Source of the DNA: Pseudoalteromonas aliena SW19
Lineage (GTDB): Bacteria; Pseudomonadota; Gammaproteobacteria; Enterobacterales; Alteromonadaceae
Reading direction: 5' to 3'
Length of the DNA: 64,000 nucleotides
NCBI RefSeq assembly: GCF_014905615.1
Contig: NZ_AQGU01000018.1
Span: forward strand, 62,001 to 126,000
Part shown: positions 40,895 to 50,109 of the stretch, piece by piece
How positions within the stretch are numbered: position 1 is the stretch's first letter
Layout: every line of letters starts with the position of its first letter
The notes under the pieces: generated by a model
What the model saw: only the letters and a program-made list of their open reading frames with translations
Databases searched by the model: none
What the model was told of the DNA's origin: nothing
Program-made: the position numbers and the translations under genes

Positions 40895-41926
40895 ATGAAC
40901 ACATCGTTATTAGCTATTTTTGCGAGCAGCTTTTTTGCTTTAAGTCATAGCGTATTAGCTGCAGAGACTCCATTTGCCATCGCGATTCATGGTGGTGCAG
41001 GCACAATTGAAAAAGCAAAATTTACGCCCGAGCAAGAAAAAGCGTATCGCGCTAAACTAACCGAGGCAGTTGAGGCGGGTTACAAGGTACTTGATCAAGG
41101 TGGCGAAAGTTTAGATGCGGTAACGGCTGCAATTACGGTATTAGAGCAATCGACTTATTTTAATGCGGGACGTGGAGCGGTTTACACTTACGATGGTAGC
41201 CATGAACTTGATGCCTCTATTATGGATGGTCGAAACCGAGAAGCTGGGGCAGTTGCGGGTGTAAAACATGTTGAAAGCCCAATTAGTTTAGCGCGTTTAG
41301 TCATGGATAATTCTGTACATGTCATGCTCAGTGGGCAAGGCGCTGAAGAGTTTGCTAAAGAGCAAGGCGTTGAGCTTATCGAAAATAACTTATTTGATAC
41401 CGAATTTCGTTACAAGGCACTTCTAAAAGCAAAACAAAAATTAGATAAAGCGAAAGCAACGAGCAAAGAGTACCAAGCTGCGCACAAAGCTTTACCTGAC
41501 TCTTATAAAATGGGTACGGTTGGCGCCGTTGCGCTTGATAAAAACGGTAACTTAGCGGCAGGTACATCAACAGGAGGCATGACGGCAAAGCGTTATGGCC
41601 GTATCGGCGATGCCCCCGTAATTGGTGCCGGCACTTTTGCTGAAAATGCATCATGTGCTGTTTCAGCCACTGGGCATGGTGAGTATTTTATTCGTTATAA
41701 CGTAGCTAGCGATATTTGTGCGCGTGTTAAATATCAAAATAAAACCATAGAACAAGCGGGCGATGAAGTCATTAACAAAGTGCTTGCCCCTATTGGCGGC
41801 ACTGGAGGCGTTATTATTGTGGATACGAAAGGAAATATTAGTTTGCCATTTAATACCTCAGGCATGTATCGCGCGAGTAAATCAAATACACAAGCAACTT
41901 ACGTGGGTATTTTTAACGATGAATAA
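40895..41926 (+). CDS. iaaA: Exported isoaspartyl peptidase / L-asparaginase (Ntn hydrolase)
   Basis: A 343-residue plant-type asparaginase. The ATG at 40895 gives a signal peptide (MNTSLLAIFASSFFALSHSV, ending LAA); an open frame 20 codons longer would break it. The chain begins AIAIHGGAGTI, has FNAGRGAVYTYDG and ELDASIMDG, and matures by self-cleavage before Thr208 (SYKMGTVGAVALDKNGNLAA), the Ntn nucleophile; GGMTAKRYGRIGDAPVIGAG is the substrate-side box. It removes isoaspartyl dipeptides and asparagine in the periplasm. Most E. coli-type enzymes are cytoplasmic, so the export signal is notable. Confidence 0.9.
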   Translation: MNTSLLAIFASSFFALSHSVLAAETPFAIAIHGGAGTIEKAKFTPEQEKAYRAKLTEAVEAGYKVLDQGGESLDAVTAAITVLEQSTYFNAGRGAVYTYDGSHELDASIMDGRNREAGAVAGVKHVESPISLARLVMDNSVHVMLSGQGAEEFAKEQGVELIENNLFDTEFRYKALLKAKQKLDKAKATSKEYQAAHKALPDSYKMGTVGAVALDKNGNLAAGTSTGGMTAKRYGRIGDAPVIGAGTFAENASCAVSATGHGEYFIRYNVASDICARVKYQNKTIEQAGDEVINKVLAPIGGTGGVIIVDTKGNISLPFNTSGMYRASKSNTQATYVGIFNDE

Positions 41927-42018
41927 GCATATATATCAGCAGTTATGCACTTTGTAGGATTAACCCAGAGCGTTTAGTTTGATACAATTAACGCTCTATT
42001 ATTAAAATTTTATAAGGT

Positions 42019-45000
42019 ATGCGGGTGGTAAACCTAGGTCAGTTGTTTGGCGAGCTAAAAACGTGCTTAAAAAAAGATCAATTCATTTTCAAAAAACGCT
42101 TACATGGCGTAAAAAAAATAACCGATGAAAACAAGCATGCCAACGCGCTTGAAAAAATAGCGGCTGATATAACCCGTAGCCAAGAATTACGCGATAAACG
42201 CTTAGCGGGCCTTCCTAAAGTGACTTACCCTGAGCAATTGCCAGTAAGTCAAAAAAAGGAATTAATTAAAGACGCCATTGCAAATAACCAAGTGGTTATT
42301 ATTGCAGGTGAGACGGGCTCAGGTAAAACAACTCAAATACCTAAAATGTGTTTAGAACTTGGTCGTGGTGTTGATGGCTTAATAGGTCACACTCAACCAC
42401 GACGATTAGCTGCGCGAACGGTGGCTAATCGTATTGCTGAAGAAATGAAATGTGAACTTGGTCAGCAAGTGGGTTTTAAAATTCGTTTTAGCGATCAGGT
42501 TTCTAATAATACCTACGTTAAACTAATGACTGACGGTATTTTACTGGCAGAGATTCAGCAAGACCGATTTTTAAATCAATACGACACCATCATTATTGAT
42601 GAAGCGCATGAGCGTAGTTTAAACATCGATTTTATTTTAGGTTATTTAAAAAACTTACTTCCAAAACGCCCTGATTTAAAAATAATAATTACCTCTGCAA
42701 CCATCGATCCTGAGCGCTTTTCAAAGCACTTTGATGATGCGCCAATTATAGAAGTATCGGGTCGAACTTTCCCTGTTGATGTACGTTACAACCCAACGGC
42801 CGATATTAATAAAGATGATATGGAAGCCGAGGGCGATCAGCTACAAGGTATTTTTGATGCCGTTGATGAGCTGTGCGCAGAAGGCCCCGGCGACATACTG
42901 ATATTTTTAAATGGTGAGCGTGAAATACGCGATACTGCTGATGCGCTTAGCAAGCGTAATTTAAAACACACCGACGTATTGCCGCTTTACTCGCGCTTAT
43001 CTAACGCAGAGCAAAACCGTATATTTGCGCCACATTCTCGTCGTCATATTATTTTATCGACCAACGTAGCCGAAACGTCACTAACCGTGCCTGGTATTCG
43101 TTATGTCATAGATCCAGGTACTGCGCGTATAAGCCGCTACAGTTATCGTACAAAAGTTCAGCGCCTGCCAATAGAACCTATATCGCAAGCAAGTGCTAAT
43201 CAGCGTATGGGTCGTTGTGGACGTGTTGAAGCGGGTATTTGTATTCGCTTGTACTCTGAGGATGATTTTTTATCGCGCCCAGAGTTTACCGACCCTGAAA
43301 TACTGCGTACTAATCTTGCGTCTGTTATTTTACAAATGTTGGCACTTGGCCTTGGCGACATGGCGCAATTTCCGTTTGTGCAAGCGCCAGATAGTCGTAA
43401 TATAAGTGATGGTTTATCGTTATTAGAAGAGCTACAAGCAGTAAAGCCAGACAAACGTGATAGCAAAACGAGTTTAACCGCTTCAGGTAGAGAGCTTAGC
43501 CGATTACCGGTTGACCCTCGTTTAGCTAAAATGGTACTTACGGCCCATAAACTTGGCGCATTGCGTGAAGTGATTGTTATTGTGGCGGCGCTGTCGATTC
43601 AAGATCCACGCGAACGCCCGCAAGAAAAACGTGCTGCAGCTAACGAAAAACACGGTCGCTTTGACGACCCAGATTCAGACTTTATCGCTTTTTTGAACTT
43701 ATGGAATTACCTAGAAGAGCAGCAAAGCGAGCTGACTAACGGCCAGTTTAGAAAGCTGTGTCAAAAAGATTTCCTAGCCTATATGCGTCTGCGTGAGTGG
43801 CAAGATATTGTTTATCAAATAAGTACTGTGTGTAACGAAATGGGTATGAAAGCAACCAGCCAAGCGGCTGATGGCGAACTTGTTCATAAAGCGTTATTAA
43901 GCGGAATGCTAAGCCATATCGGTTTTAAAGATGAGAAACAAATATACAAAGGCGCACGCAATAGCCAGTTCCATATTTTTCCAGGCTCGGGCTTATTTAA
44001 AAAGAGTCCTAAATGGATAATGTCAGCGGAGCTGGTAGAGACTAGTAAATTATATGCTCGCACCAATGCAAAAATAGACATTAACTGGGTAGAACCATTA
44101 GCACAGCACTTAGTAAAACGCAGTTACACAGAGCCACACTGGGAGAAAAAGCCTGGTGCGGTAATCGCGTTTGAACAGCAAACTTTGTACGGCCTGCTCG
44201 TTGTAAATAAACGCCGCTGTGTTTACAGCAATATTGATCCTAAAGTGAGTCGCGAGCTTTTTGTACGCACTGCTTTAGTTGAGCAAGAGCTGGGCTTAAA
44301 CGAGGGCTTTTTAGCGTTTAACCGTGAGCTTATTGAAGATATTCAAGTACTGGAAAATAAATCGCGTCGTCGTGATATTTTAGTTGATGAGCAAACATTA
44401 TTTGAATTTTACGATAAAAAAATACCAAAAGAGATTAATAATCGCGCTGCATTTTTAAAATGGTATAAAACGCAAAAGCAACAAAATAAACATTACCTAC
44501 ATATGACTCGTGAAGAGTTAATGCAGCATGGCGCAAGTAATATAACCGAGTTTGACTACCCTGACACATGGCAGCAAGATAATATTATATTACCGCTTGC
44601 TTATCATTTTGATCCAGGCCAAGCCGTTGATGGTGTTGCGGTACAAATACCGGTAGCGCTGCTAAATCAAGTACAAGAAAGTGGCTTTGATTGGCATATA
44701 CCTGCCTTTAGGCATGAACTAATAAGTGGGCTAATAAAGTCATTGCCTAAATCGCTTCGTCGTAATTTTGTACCCGCGCCGAATTACGCTGATGCGGTAC
44801 TTGCAGCCATTGAGCCAATGCAAGGGAGCTTAATTGATGCATTAACGACGCGTTTATTGAGAATGACCGGTGTAAAAGTTGATATAGAAGCATGGGATTT
44901 AACCGCGCTTGCACCGCATTTACGATTGCAGTTTGAAGTACGTGATGAGCACGACAAGTTACTTGCACGAGGGCTTGATTTAGACAAGCTTAAAGCACAG

Positions 45001-45912
45001 CTGCAAGGTGAAGTAACCGAAACACTGTCTAAAGTAGCCGATAAAGGCATTGAAAAATCAGACCTAACACAATGGGATTTTGGTGAGCTGCCAGCGTCAT
45101 ACGTTAAAAAGCAAGGTCAATATGAGATAAAAGCATACCCTGCGCTGGTGGATAAAAAATCAGCCGCCGCAGTGGAACTTTTTGATAGCGAAGCAAAAGC
45201 GCAGCAAGCACATCAACAAGGTCTGCGCCGTTTAGTTTTACTCAATGTGCCATCGCCAATTAAGTACTTACAACAAAACTTACCGAATAAGGCAAAGCTG
45301 GGTTTGTACTTTAACCCATTTGGTAAAATCGCTGATTTAATTGATGACTGTATTGCCGCTGGTGTTGATAGTTTATTAGTAAAACACGGTGATATACGTG
45401 ACGAAAAATCATTTGAAACAGTAAAAGAGCAAATACGCGGTGACCTAGGCGATGCCGTTGTATCGATTGCAACGCAGGTTGAGCAAGTACTCAGTATTGC
45501 TCACGCGCTGCATAAAAAAATGAAAGGGCGCGTTGATTTAACCATGATAACCGCGCACGGCGATATAAAATCACAACTTGAGTCACTTATATTTAAAGGT
45601 TTTGTGAGTGGGCATGGCGCAGATAAAATAACAGATTTAATTCGTTATTTAAAAGCTATTCAAAAACGCTTAGAAAAATTACCTGTTGATCCTAATCGAG
45701 ATAGATTATGTGTATTGGAACTGGATAAAGTTGCTCAAGAATACAAAAAATTAGTGAATAAAACGCCCAAAGGCATGCCAATACCACAAAACATAACGGC
45801 AATTTTTTGGATGCAACAAGAGCTAAGAGTTTCTTTATTTGCCCAAACATTAGGAACTCCTTATCCAATATCGTCGAAGCGAATTTTAAATGCGATAAAA
45901 GAAATTGAATAA
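42019..45912 (+). CDS. hrpA: ATP-dependent RNA helicase HrpA
   Basis: HrpA, 1297 residues (E. coli 1300), a DEAH-box RNA helicase. Motif I is IAGETGSGKTTQIPK, Ia TQPRRLAARTVANRIAEE, II DEAH in IIIDEAHERSLNIDFILGYL, III TSATID, V STNVAETSLTVPGI, VI QRMGRCGRVEAG. After the helicase come the HA2/OB domains and the long C-terminal DUF3418 region (about 720-1297) typical of HrpA. It acts on structured mRNA and on stalled ribosomes in E. coli. ATG preceded by AAGG. Divided from iaaA by about 90 bp, with a likely own promoter. Confidence 0.96.
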   Translation: MRVVNLGQLFGELKTCLKKDQFIFKKRLHGVKKITDENKHANALEKIAADITRSQELRDKRLAGLPKVTYPEQLPVSQKKELIKDAIANNQVVIIAGETGSGKTTQIPKMCLELGRGVDGLIGHTQPRRLAARTVANRIAEEMKCELGQQVGFKIRFSDQVSNNTYVKLMTDGILLAEIQQDRFLNQYDTIIIDEAHERSLNIDFILGYLKNLLPKRPDLKIIITSATIDPERFSKHFDDAPIIEVSGRTFPVDVRYNPTADINKDDMEAEGDQLQGIFDAVDELCAEGPGDILIFLNGEREIRDTADALSKRNLKHTDVLPLYSRLSNAEQNRIFAPHSRRHIILSTNVAETSLTVPGIRYVIDPGTARISRYSYRTKVQRLPIEPISQASANQRMGRCGRVEAGICIRLYSEDDFLSRPEFTDPEILRTNLASVILQMLALGLGDMAQFPFVQAPDSRNISDGLSLLEELQAVKPDKRDSKTSLTASGRELSRLPVDPRLAKMVLTAHKLGALREVIVIVAALSIQDPRERPQEKRAAANEKHGRFDDPDSDFIAFLNLWNYLEEQQSELTNGQFRKLCQKDFLAYMRLREWQDIVYQISTVCNEMGMKATSQAADGELVHKALLSGMLSHIGFKDEKQIYKGARNSQFHIFPGSGLFKKSPKWIMSAELVETSKLYARTNAKIDINWVEPLAQHLVKRSYTEPHWEKKPGAVIAFEQQTLYGLLVVNKRRCVYSNIDPKVSRELFVRTALVEQELGLNEGFLAFNRELIEDIQVLENKSRRRDILVDEQTLFEFYDKKIPKEINNRAAFLKWYKTQKQQNKHYLHMTREELMQHGASNITEFDYPDTWQQDNIILPLAYHFDPGQAVDGVAVQIPVALLNQVQESGFDWHIPAFRHELISGLIKSLPKSLRRNFVPAPNYADAVLAAIEPMQGSLIDALTTRLLRMTGVKVDIEAWDLTALAPHLRLQFEVRDEHDKLLARGLDLDKLKAQLQGEVTETLSKVADKGIEKSDLTQWDFGELPASYVKKQGQYEIKAYPALVDKKSAAAVELFDSEAKAQQAHQQGLRRLVLLNVPSPIKYLQQNLPNKAKLGLYFNPFGKIADLIDDCIAAGVDSLLVKHGDIRDEKSFETVKEQIRGDLGDAVVSIATQVEQVLSIAHALHKKMKGRVDLTMITAHGDIKSQLESLIFKGFVSGHGADKITDLIRYLKAIQKRLEKLPVDPNRDRLCVLELDKVAQEYKKLVNKTPKGMPIPQNITAIFWMQQELRVSLFAQTLGTPYPISSKRILNAIKEIE

Positions 45913-45987
45913 AGCTTGCATTTCGTATTAAGCTTAGTACCTTAATGGAAGGATTTATTTTTGCTTTGAGAAGGAAACGACATAAAC

Positions 45988-46368
45988 ATGTCCTCATTGA
46001 TTGAACCAAAAACACGAAATTTATTAGTTGTTGACGATGAGTATTTTAATTATGAGATACTCAAAGCTGCACTCGCGTCCAAATTTGATGTTAGCTATGC
46101 GGACTCTGGGCAGAGCTGTTTAGCGTCAGCGATTGCGAATCCTCCAGATATAATTTTACTTGATGTATGTATGCCAGGCCTTGATGGCTACGATACGTGC
46201 AGAATGTTGAAGCATACGCCGGAGACAAAAAACATTCCGGTTGTTATGGTATCTGGCCTTGAATCTGAGCTGGAAAAAAAGGCAGGGTTTGATGCAGGAT
46301 GTGATGCCTATGTAGTCAAACCATTTTCGATGAGCGTATTGCTCGAGCAAATTAATACAATTGTATAG
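45988..46368 (+). CDS. Single-domain response regulator (receiver only)
   Basis: A 126-residue stand-alone receiver: acidic pair in VVDDEYFNYEI, phospho-acceptor Asp59 in IILLDVCMPGLDGYDTCRML, Thr/Ser in VMVSGLESE, and Lys in AYVVKPFSMSVL. No output domain. It lies 8 bp upstream of a PilZ-domain gene on the same strand, so the two are co-transcribed. It may relay phosphate or bind a partner. The partner kinase is unknown. Confidence 0.9.
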   Translation: MSSLIEPKTRNLLVVDDEYFNYEILKAALASKFDVSYADSGQSCLASAIANPPDIILLDVCMPGLDGYDTCRMLKHTPETKNIPVVMVSGLESELEKKAGFDAGCDAYVVKPFSMSVLLEQINTIV

Positions 46369-46376
46369 AGGGAATT

Positions 46377-46673
46377 ATGTTTACAGATGACAAACGAAAC
46401 TTCAGACGTATGCAGGTAAATACAACTGCAAATTTAACCACGATAGAGCCTGTAGCTGGTTTGAATTACACAGCGGAATGCGTTGATTTAAGTGCAACAG
46501 GATTATCACTGCATTTAGATGATTTGCTTGAGCCTGAAACGATTTTATCGGTTGATATCGCATCAACACACCCAAGTATTGCCCCTTTAAAAGCAACGGC
46601 AAAAGTAATACGTGCCAGCAAAGAAGATGATGGCACGGTAACAGCAGGGCTTGAAATAATAGAATTTAATTAA
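46377..46673 (+). CDS. PilZ-domain (c-di-GMP-binding) protein
   Basis: A 98-residue single PilZ domain. The RxxxR box is in DDKRNFRRMQV and the D/NxSxxG box is DLSATGLSLHL, the two parts that bind cyclic di-GMP. It has no further domain. It follows the receiver gene by 8 bp with GAGGGA before the ATG. Other c-di-GMP genes (HD-GYP) are 2.5 kb downstream. Target unknown. Confidence 0.88.
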   Translation: MFTDDKRNFRRMQVNTTANLTTIEPVAGLNYTAECVDLSATGLSLHLDDLLEPETILSVDIASTHPSIAPLKATAKVIRASKEDDGTVTAGLEIIEFN

Positions 46674-46688
46674 TTAGCTACTTAGCTA

Positions 46689-47879
46689 TTAATAGACCTT
46701 ACAGATTAAACCTTTTAGGTAAAAACCTTCAGGGTAGCTGCCAGCAATGGGATGATCGGCTGCTTGATTTAGGCGTTCCATTATAAGTAGATCTTTACCT
46801 GCATCAAGCGCTGCATCAGCAACAACTTTTTGAAATAAATTTTGCTCCATTAAACCCGAGCAAGAGAACGTTAATAATGTGCCACCGGGTTTAAGTATTT
46901 GCATAGCAATCATGTTGATATCTTTATAACCACGGCACGCACCTGTTAGTTGTGCTTTATTATCAGCAAATTTTGGTGGATCCATTACGATGGTATCAAA
47001 TTGTCTGCCTTCATCGCGGTATTGACGCAGTAACTTAAATACATCTTGCTTAACAAAATCAACTTTATTTAAGTCTAAGTTGTTATGCTCAACATTACGT
47101 TTAGCGGTATCTAACGCTGGTTGCGATACATCAACATTAGTAACATGCTCACACCCACCACGCAGGGCGTATAGTGAAAATGTCCCTGTATAACTAAAAC
47201 AGTTAAGTACCGTTTTACCTTTTGAAAAACGCTCAAGTGCAGCACGGCTATCGCGTTGATCTAAGTAAAATCCGGTTTTATGTCCATCAATTATATCGAC
47301 TTCAATTTTAAAACCGTTTTCATCAATAAGTACAGGTTGTGTTGGCTCATTACCCCAAAGAACACCTTTAATTGGCTCCAAGCCTTCTTTTGTGCGTACT
47401 TCTACATCTGATCGCTCATAGATACTAGAGCCTGGGAAAATAGCCATTAACGCGCCTACAATCTCGCCCTTATGACGCTCGGCTCCAGCGCTTAATAGCT
47501 GACACACCAATACGTTATCAAACTTATCGATAGTGACACCTGGTAAGTAATCAGACTCAGCTGCACATAATCTAAAGCCTGTTAATCCACCTTCTTCAAT
47601 GACTTGACTGCGTGCTTCTAATGAACGGCGTAAACGTCGCTCAAAAAAGTGTTGATCGATTATTTCTTTTTCGTCAAAGCTCCATACACGTGCACGAATT
47701 TGCGAATGAGGGCTATAAGCTGCAGTGGCTAAAAATTTACCTTCACTGTCGTGAATAGTTACTGTGTCGCCTAATCCAGGTTTACCTTTAATTTTTTTGA
47801 TGGCTTTTGAAAATAACCAAGGGTGTTTTCTTTTTAATGATTTATCGCGACCAGCTTGTAGGTAAACGGCAGATGACAT
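46689..47879 (-). CDS. rlmI: 23S rRNA (cytosine-1962-C5)-methyltransferase RlmI
   Basis: A 396-residue SAM methyltransferase (E. coli RlmI 396) that makes m5C1962 in 23S rRNA. The N-terminal PUA domain starts [19 protein letters not shown], a central EEHE-like domain follows, and the Rossmann part has [19 protein letters not shown] (SAM motif I), [18 protein letters not shown] (motif IV) and [10 protein letters not shown] with the catalytic Cys (motif VI). It is convergent with the PilZ gene and divergent from the HD hydrolase. Confidence 0.95.
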   Translation of the reverse strand: MSSAVYLQAGRDKSLKRKHPWLFSKAIKKIKGKPGLGDTVTIHDSEGKFLATAAYSPHSQIRARVWSFDEKEIIDQHFFERRLRRSLEARSQVIEEGGLTGFRLCAAESDYLPGVTIDKFDNVLVCQLLSAGAERHKGEIVGALMAIFPGSSIYERSDVEVRTKEGLEPIKGVLWGNEPTQPVLIDENGFKIEVDIIDGHKTGFYLDQRDSRAALERFSKGKTVLNCFSYTGTFSLYALRGGCEHVTNVDVSQPALDTAKRNVEHNNLDLNKVDFVKQDVFKLLRQYRDEGRQFDTIVMDPPKFADNKAQLTGACRGYKDINMIAMQILKPGGTLLTFSCSGLMEQNLFQKVVADAALDAGKDLLIMERLNQAADHPIAGSYPEGFYLKGLICKVY

Positions 47880-48018
47880 AAGGCTTCTCAGTAGTAATAA
47901 ATAAGCGCTGTATTTTAGTCAAGCATTGGGCAACATACAATGAATGTTTTGCAAGGGTGGCATAAAGCACGGTAAAGTACGGATAATTTACCTATTAACT
48001 ATCTTTTGGAACCTGAAA

Positions 48019-48675
48019 GTGCCTGACGCCGTTTTAAGCCCTGATTTAGAAATACTTAATTCACAATGTAGAGAGTTTATAACCTCTTTTGTGCACGCTG
48101 ATGTAGCACACGACATTACGCATATAGAGCGCGTGGTGCGTGTTGCAATACAGCTGTGTGATGCAGAGCAGGCTAATATGTCAGTAGTACTCCCTGCAGC
48201 GTGGATGCACGATTGTGTGGCGGTGGCTAAAAATCATCCTGATCGCGCAAACGCATCCACTATGGCTGCCGATAAGGCATTGGAATTTTTAAAATCGATT
48301 AATTATGACGAGTCACTTTTTGATGATATTCATCATGCTATTGCAGCGCATAGTTTTAGCGCAAATATCAAAATTAAAACAGTTGAGGCACAAATAGTAC
48401 AAGATGCTGACAGAATGGATGCACTAGGTGCGATTGGAGTGAGTCGATGTATGAAAGTTGGCGGCTCAATTTCTCGGTTATTGTATAACCCAGACGACCC
48501 TTTTTGCATTGAACGTGAAGCCGATGATAAAAAATACACACTCGATCATTTTTTTATAAAATTATTACATATTGCTGAAAGCATGAATACCCCATCAGCT
48601 AAAGCAGAAGCGAATAGGCGTACAACTTATATGCATGAGTTTTTAGAGCAATTAAAGTCAGAAATTGGTGAGTAA
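48019..48675 (+). CDS. HD-domain phosphohydrolase (YedJ/YpgQ-like)
   Basis: About 218 residues from a GTG at 48019, chosen because GGA precedes it and the homologous region begins soon after; an ATG 25 codons upstream adds a stretch unlike the family. HD metal motif: His in AHDITHIERVVRVA, His-Asp in AAWMHDCVAVAK, and Asp in VQDADRMDALGAIGVSR. E. coli YedJ and Bacillus YpgQ act on nucleotides or pyrophosphates. The stop is followed at once by the VOC gene, so these form a pair. Confidence 0.85.
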   Translation: MPDAVLSPDLEILNSQCREFITSFVHADVAHDITHIERVVRVAIQLCDAEQANMSVVLPAAWMHDCVAVAKNHPDRANASTMAADKALEFLKSINYDESLFDDIHHAIAAHSFSANIKIKTVEAQIVQDADRMDALGAIGVSRCMKVGGSISRLLYNPDDPFCIEREADDKKYTLDHFFIKLLHIAESMNTPSAKAEANRRTTYMHEFLEQLKSEIGE

Positions 48676-48676
48676 T

Positions 48677-49117
48677 GTGAATAATAAAAGTATGCCTAAA
48701 TTATCTGGTATTGATCATTGCCATTTGAATGTTGATAACTTGTCGAGTGCAGTTAAATGGTATGAGCGCGTTTTAGGTTTTAGCATAGTTCCCGAACTTG
48801 CCTTTTGGGATGAGGACGGACGAGGCCCTTTAACACTTGAAGATGCAAGTTCAACAACCCGCTTAGCACTTTTTGAAGGTGAAGGACGCAGTAAAGGAAT
48901 TGCATTTTTGGCAACAGGGGAGCAATTTATAGAATGGCTTAGCTATTTTGAAAACTTAAATATAAAAGCGGTTCTTGCGGATCACGGTGTGACGTTTTCA
49001 ATGTATTTTAAAGATGAAAGTGGTAATAGTCATGAAATTACGTCTCAAGACTATGCTCATATTAAGTCTTATTATCCGAGTATTTATTTAGGATCCCATG
49101 GTGCTAAGAAGAGTTAA
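48677..49117 (+). CDS. VOC/glyoxalase-fold protein
   Basis: A 146-residue vicinal-oxygen-chelate fold protein from a GTG at 48677, one base past the upstream stop; GGTGAG lies just before it. An ATG at 48692 is the other choice. Two beta-alpha-beta-beta-beta halves can be seen: IDHCHLNVDNLSSAVKWYER and the second half ending SMYFKDESGNSHEITSQ. His in DHCHL and Glu in HEITS occupy metal-ligand positions. Family members include glyoxalases and dioxygenases; the substrate is unknown. Its stop overlaps the convergent HD-GYP gene by 4 bp. Confidence 0.8.
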   Translation: MNNKSMPKLSGIDHCHLNVDNLSSAVKWYERVLGFSIVPELAFWDEDGRGPLTLEDASSTTRLALFEGEGRSKGIAFLATGEQFIEWLSYFENLNIKAVLADHGVTFSMYFKDESGNSHEITSQDYAHIKSYYPSIYLGSHGAKKS

Positions 49118-50109
49118 TGTCCTTGATTTGCATGTTTAATAACAAGAATATCGTCTAACTTACTTATGAATAATTCAATGAGAGTCGGATCGAAATGAGA
49201 GCCCGATTGCGCTTGCATATGTAGAACAGTTTTTTCTACACTCCATGCTTCTTTATAAGGGCGTTTTGACGTAAGGGCATCAAAAACATCTGCAACGGCA
49301 ACAATTCTTCCTTCAATTGATATATCTTCACCACGTATTCCATTGGGGTAGCCAGAGCCATCCCATTTTTCATGGTGTTCAATTGCGAGTTTATGAGCTA
49401 GTTGTAATAGCGGGGAGGGTGAATTTGCTAAGATTTGCGCCCCTATGGCAGCATGCTTTTTCATATATTCAAACTCTTCGCCTGTTAATCGCCCTGGTTT
49501 TAATAAAATAGCGTCAGGAATGCCTATTTTACCAACATCATGCATTGGTGCAGCTTGGCGTAATAACTCAGCCAGATGTTCCGGCATACCAAGTGCTAAA
49601 GCAAGCACCTTGCTGTATTGACTCATGCGAATAATATGCTCACCAGTATCAGTATCCTTATATTCAGCGGCCCGTCCCAAGCGTTGGACTAAATCAACAT
49701 GTGCTTGTTTTAATTGCTCCGCTTGAACTAATGAGAGATGTGTTTTAACTCTTGCTCTTACAATTGCAGGGCTAATTGGTTTGGTAATATAGTCAACTGC
49801 GCCTAGCTCAAAGCCTTTAAACTCATCACTTTCATCTTCTAATGCAGTGACAAAAATAATAGGAATATGAGAAGTGTTAGCATTATTTTTTATTCGCTGG
49901 CAAACGTCAAAGCCATTCATATCTGGCATCATAATATCGAGTAAAATAAGTTGAGGTAGATCTTTTTCAAGTAAGGCGAGTGCGGCTTCACCTGATTTAG
50001 CAAATGACATGCGATATTGATTACCTAACACTTCTCGCATTACTTTGAGATTTGCTGGTTCGTCGTCAATGATTAAAATACGAGGCCTATCGGTAGAAAA
50101 ATCCATCAA
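49114..50109 (-). CDS. HD-GYP response regulator (RpfG-type c-di-GMP phosphodiesterase)
   Basis: A 331-residue protein with a receiver domain (LIIDDEPANLKV, phospho-Asp in LILLDIMMPDMNGFDVC) and an HD-GYP domain (about 145-320): APMHDVGKIGIPDAILLKPG, HAAIGAQIL and EHHEKWDGSGYPNGIRGEDI. The HD and GYP residues are all present, so it should hydrolyse cyclic di-GMP. It overlaps the big kinase gene upstream (ATGA, 50106-50109), so that kinase is probably its phospho-donor. Confidence 0.93.
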   Translation of the reverse strand: MMDFSTDRPRILIIDDEPANLKVMREVLGNQYRMSFAKSGEAALALLEKDLPQLILLDIMMPDMNGFDVCQRIKNNANTSHIPIIFVTALEDESDEFKGFELGAVDYITKPISPAIVRARVKTHLSLVQAEQLKQAHVDLVQRLGRAAEYKDTDTGEHIIRMSQYSKVLALALGMPEHLAELLRQAAPMHDVGKIGIPDAILLKPGRLTGEEFEYMKKHAAIGAQILANSPSPLLQLAHKLAIEHHEKWDGSGYPNGIRGEDISIEGRIVAVADVFDALTSKRPYKEAWSVEKTVLHMQAQSGSHFDPTLIELFISKLDDILVIKHANQGH

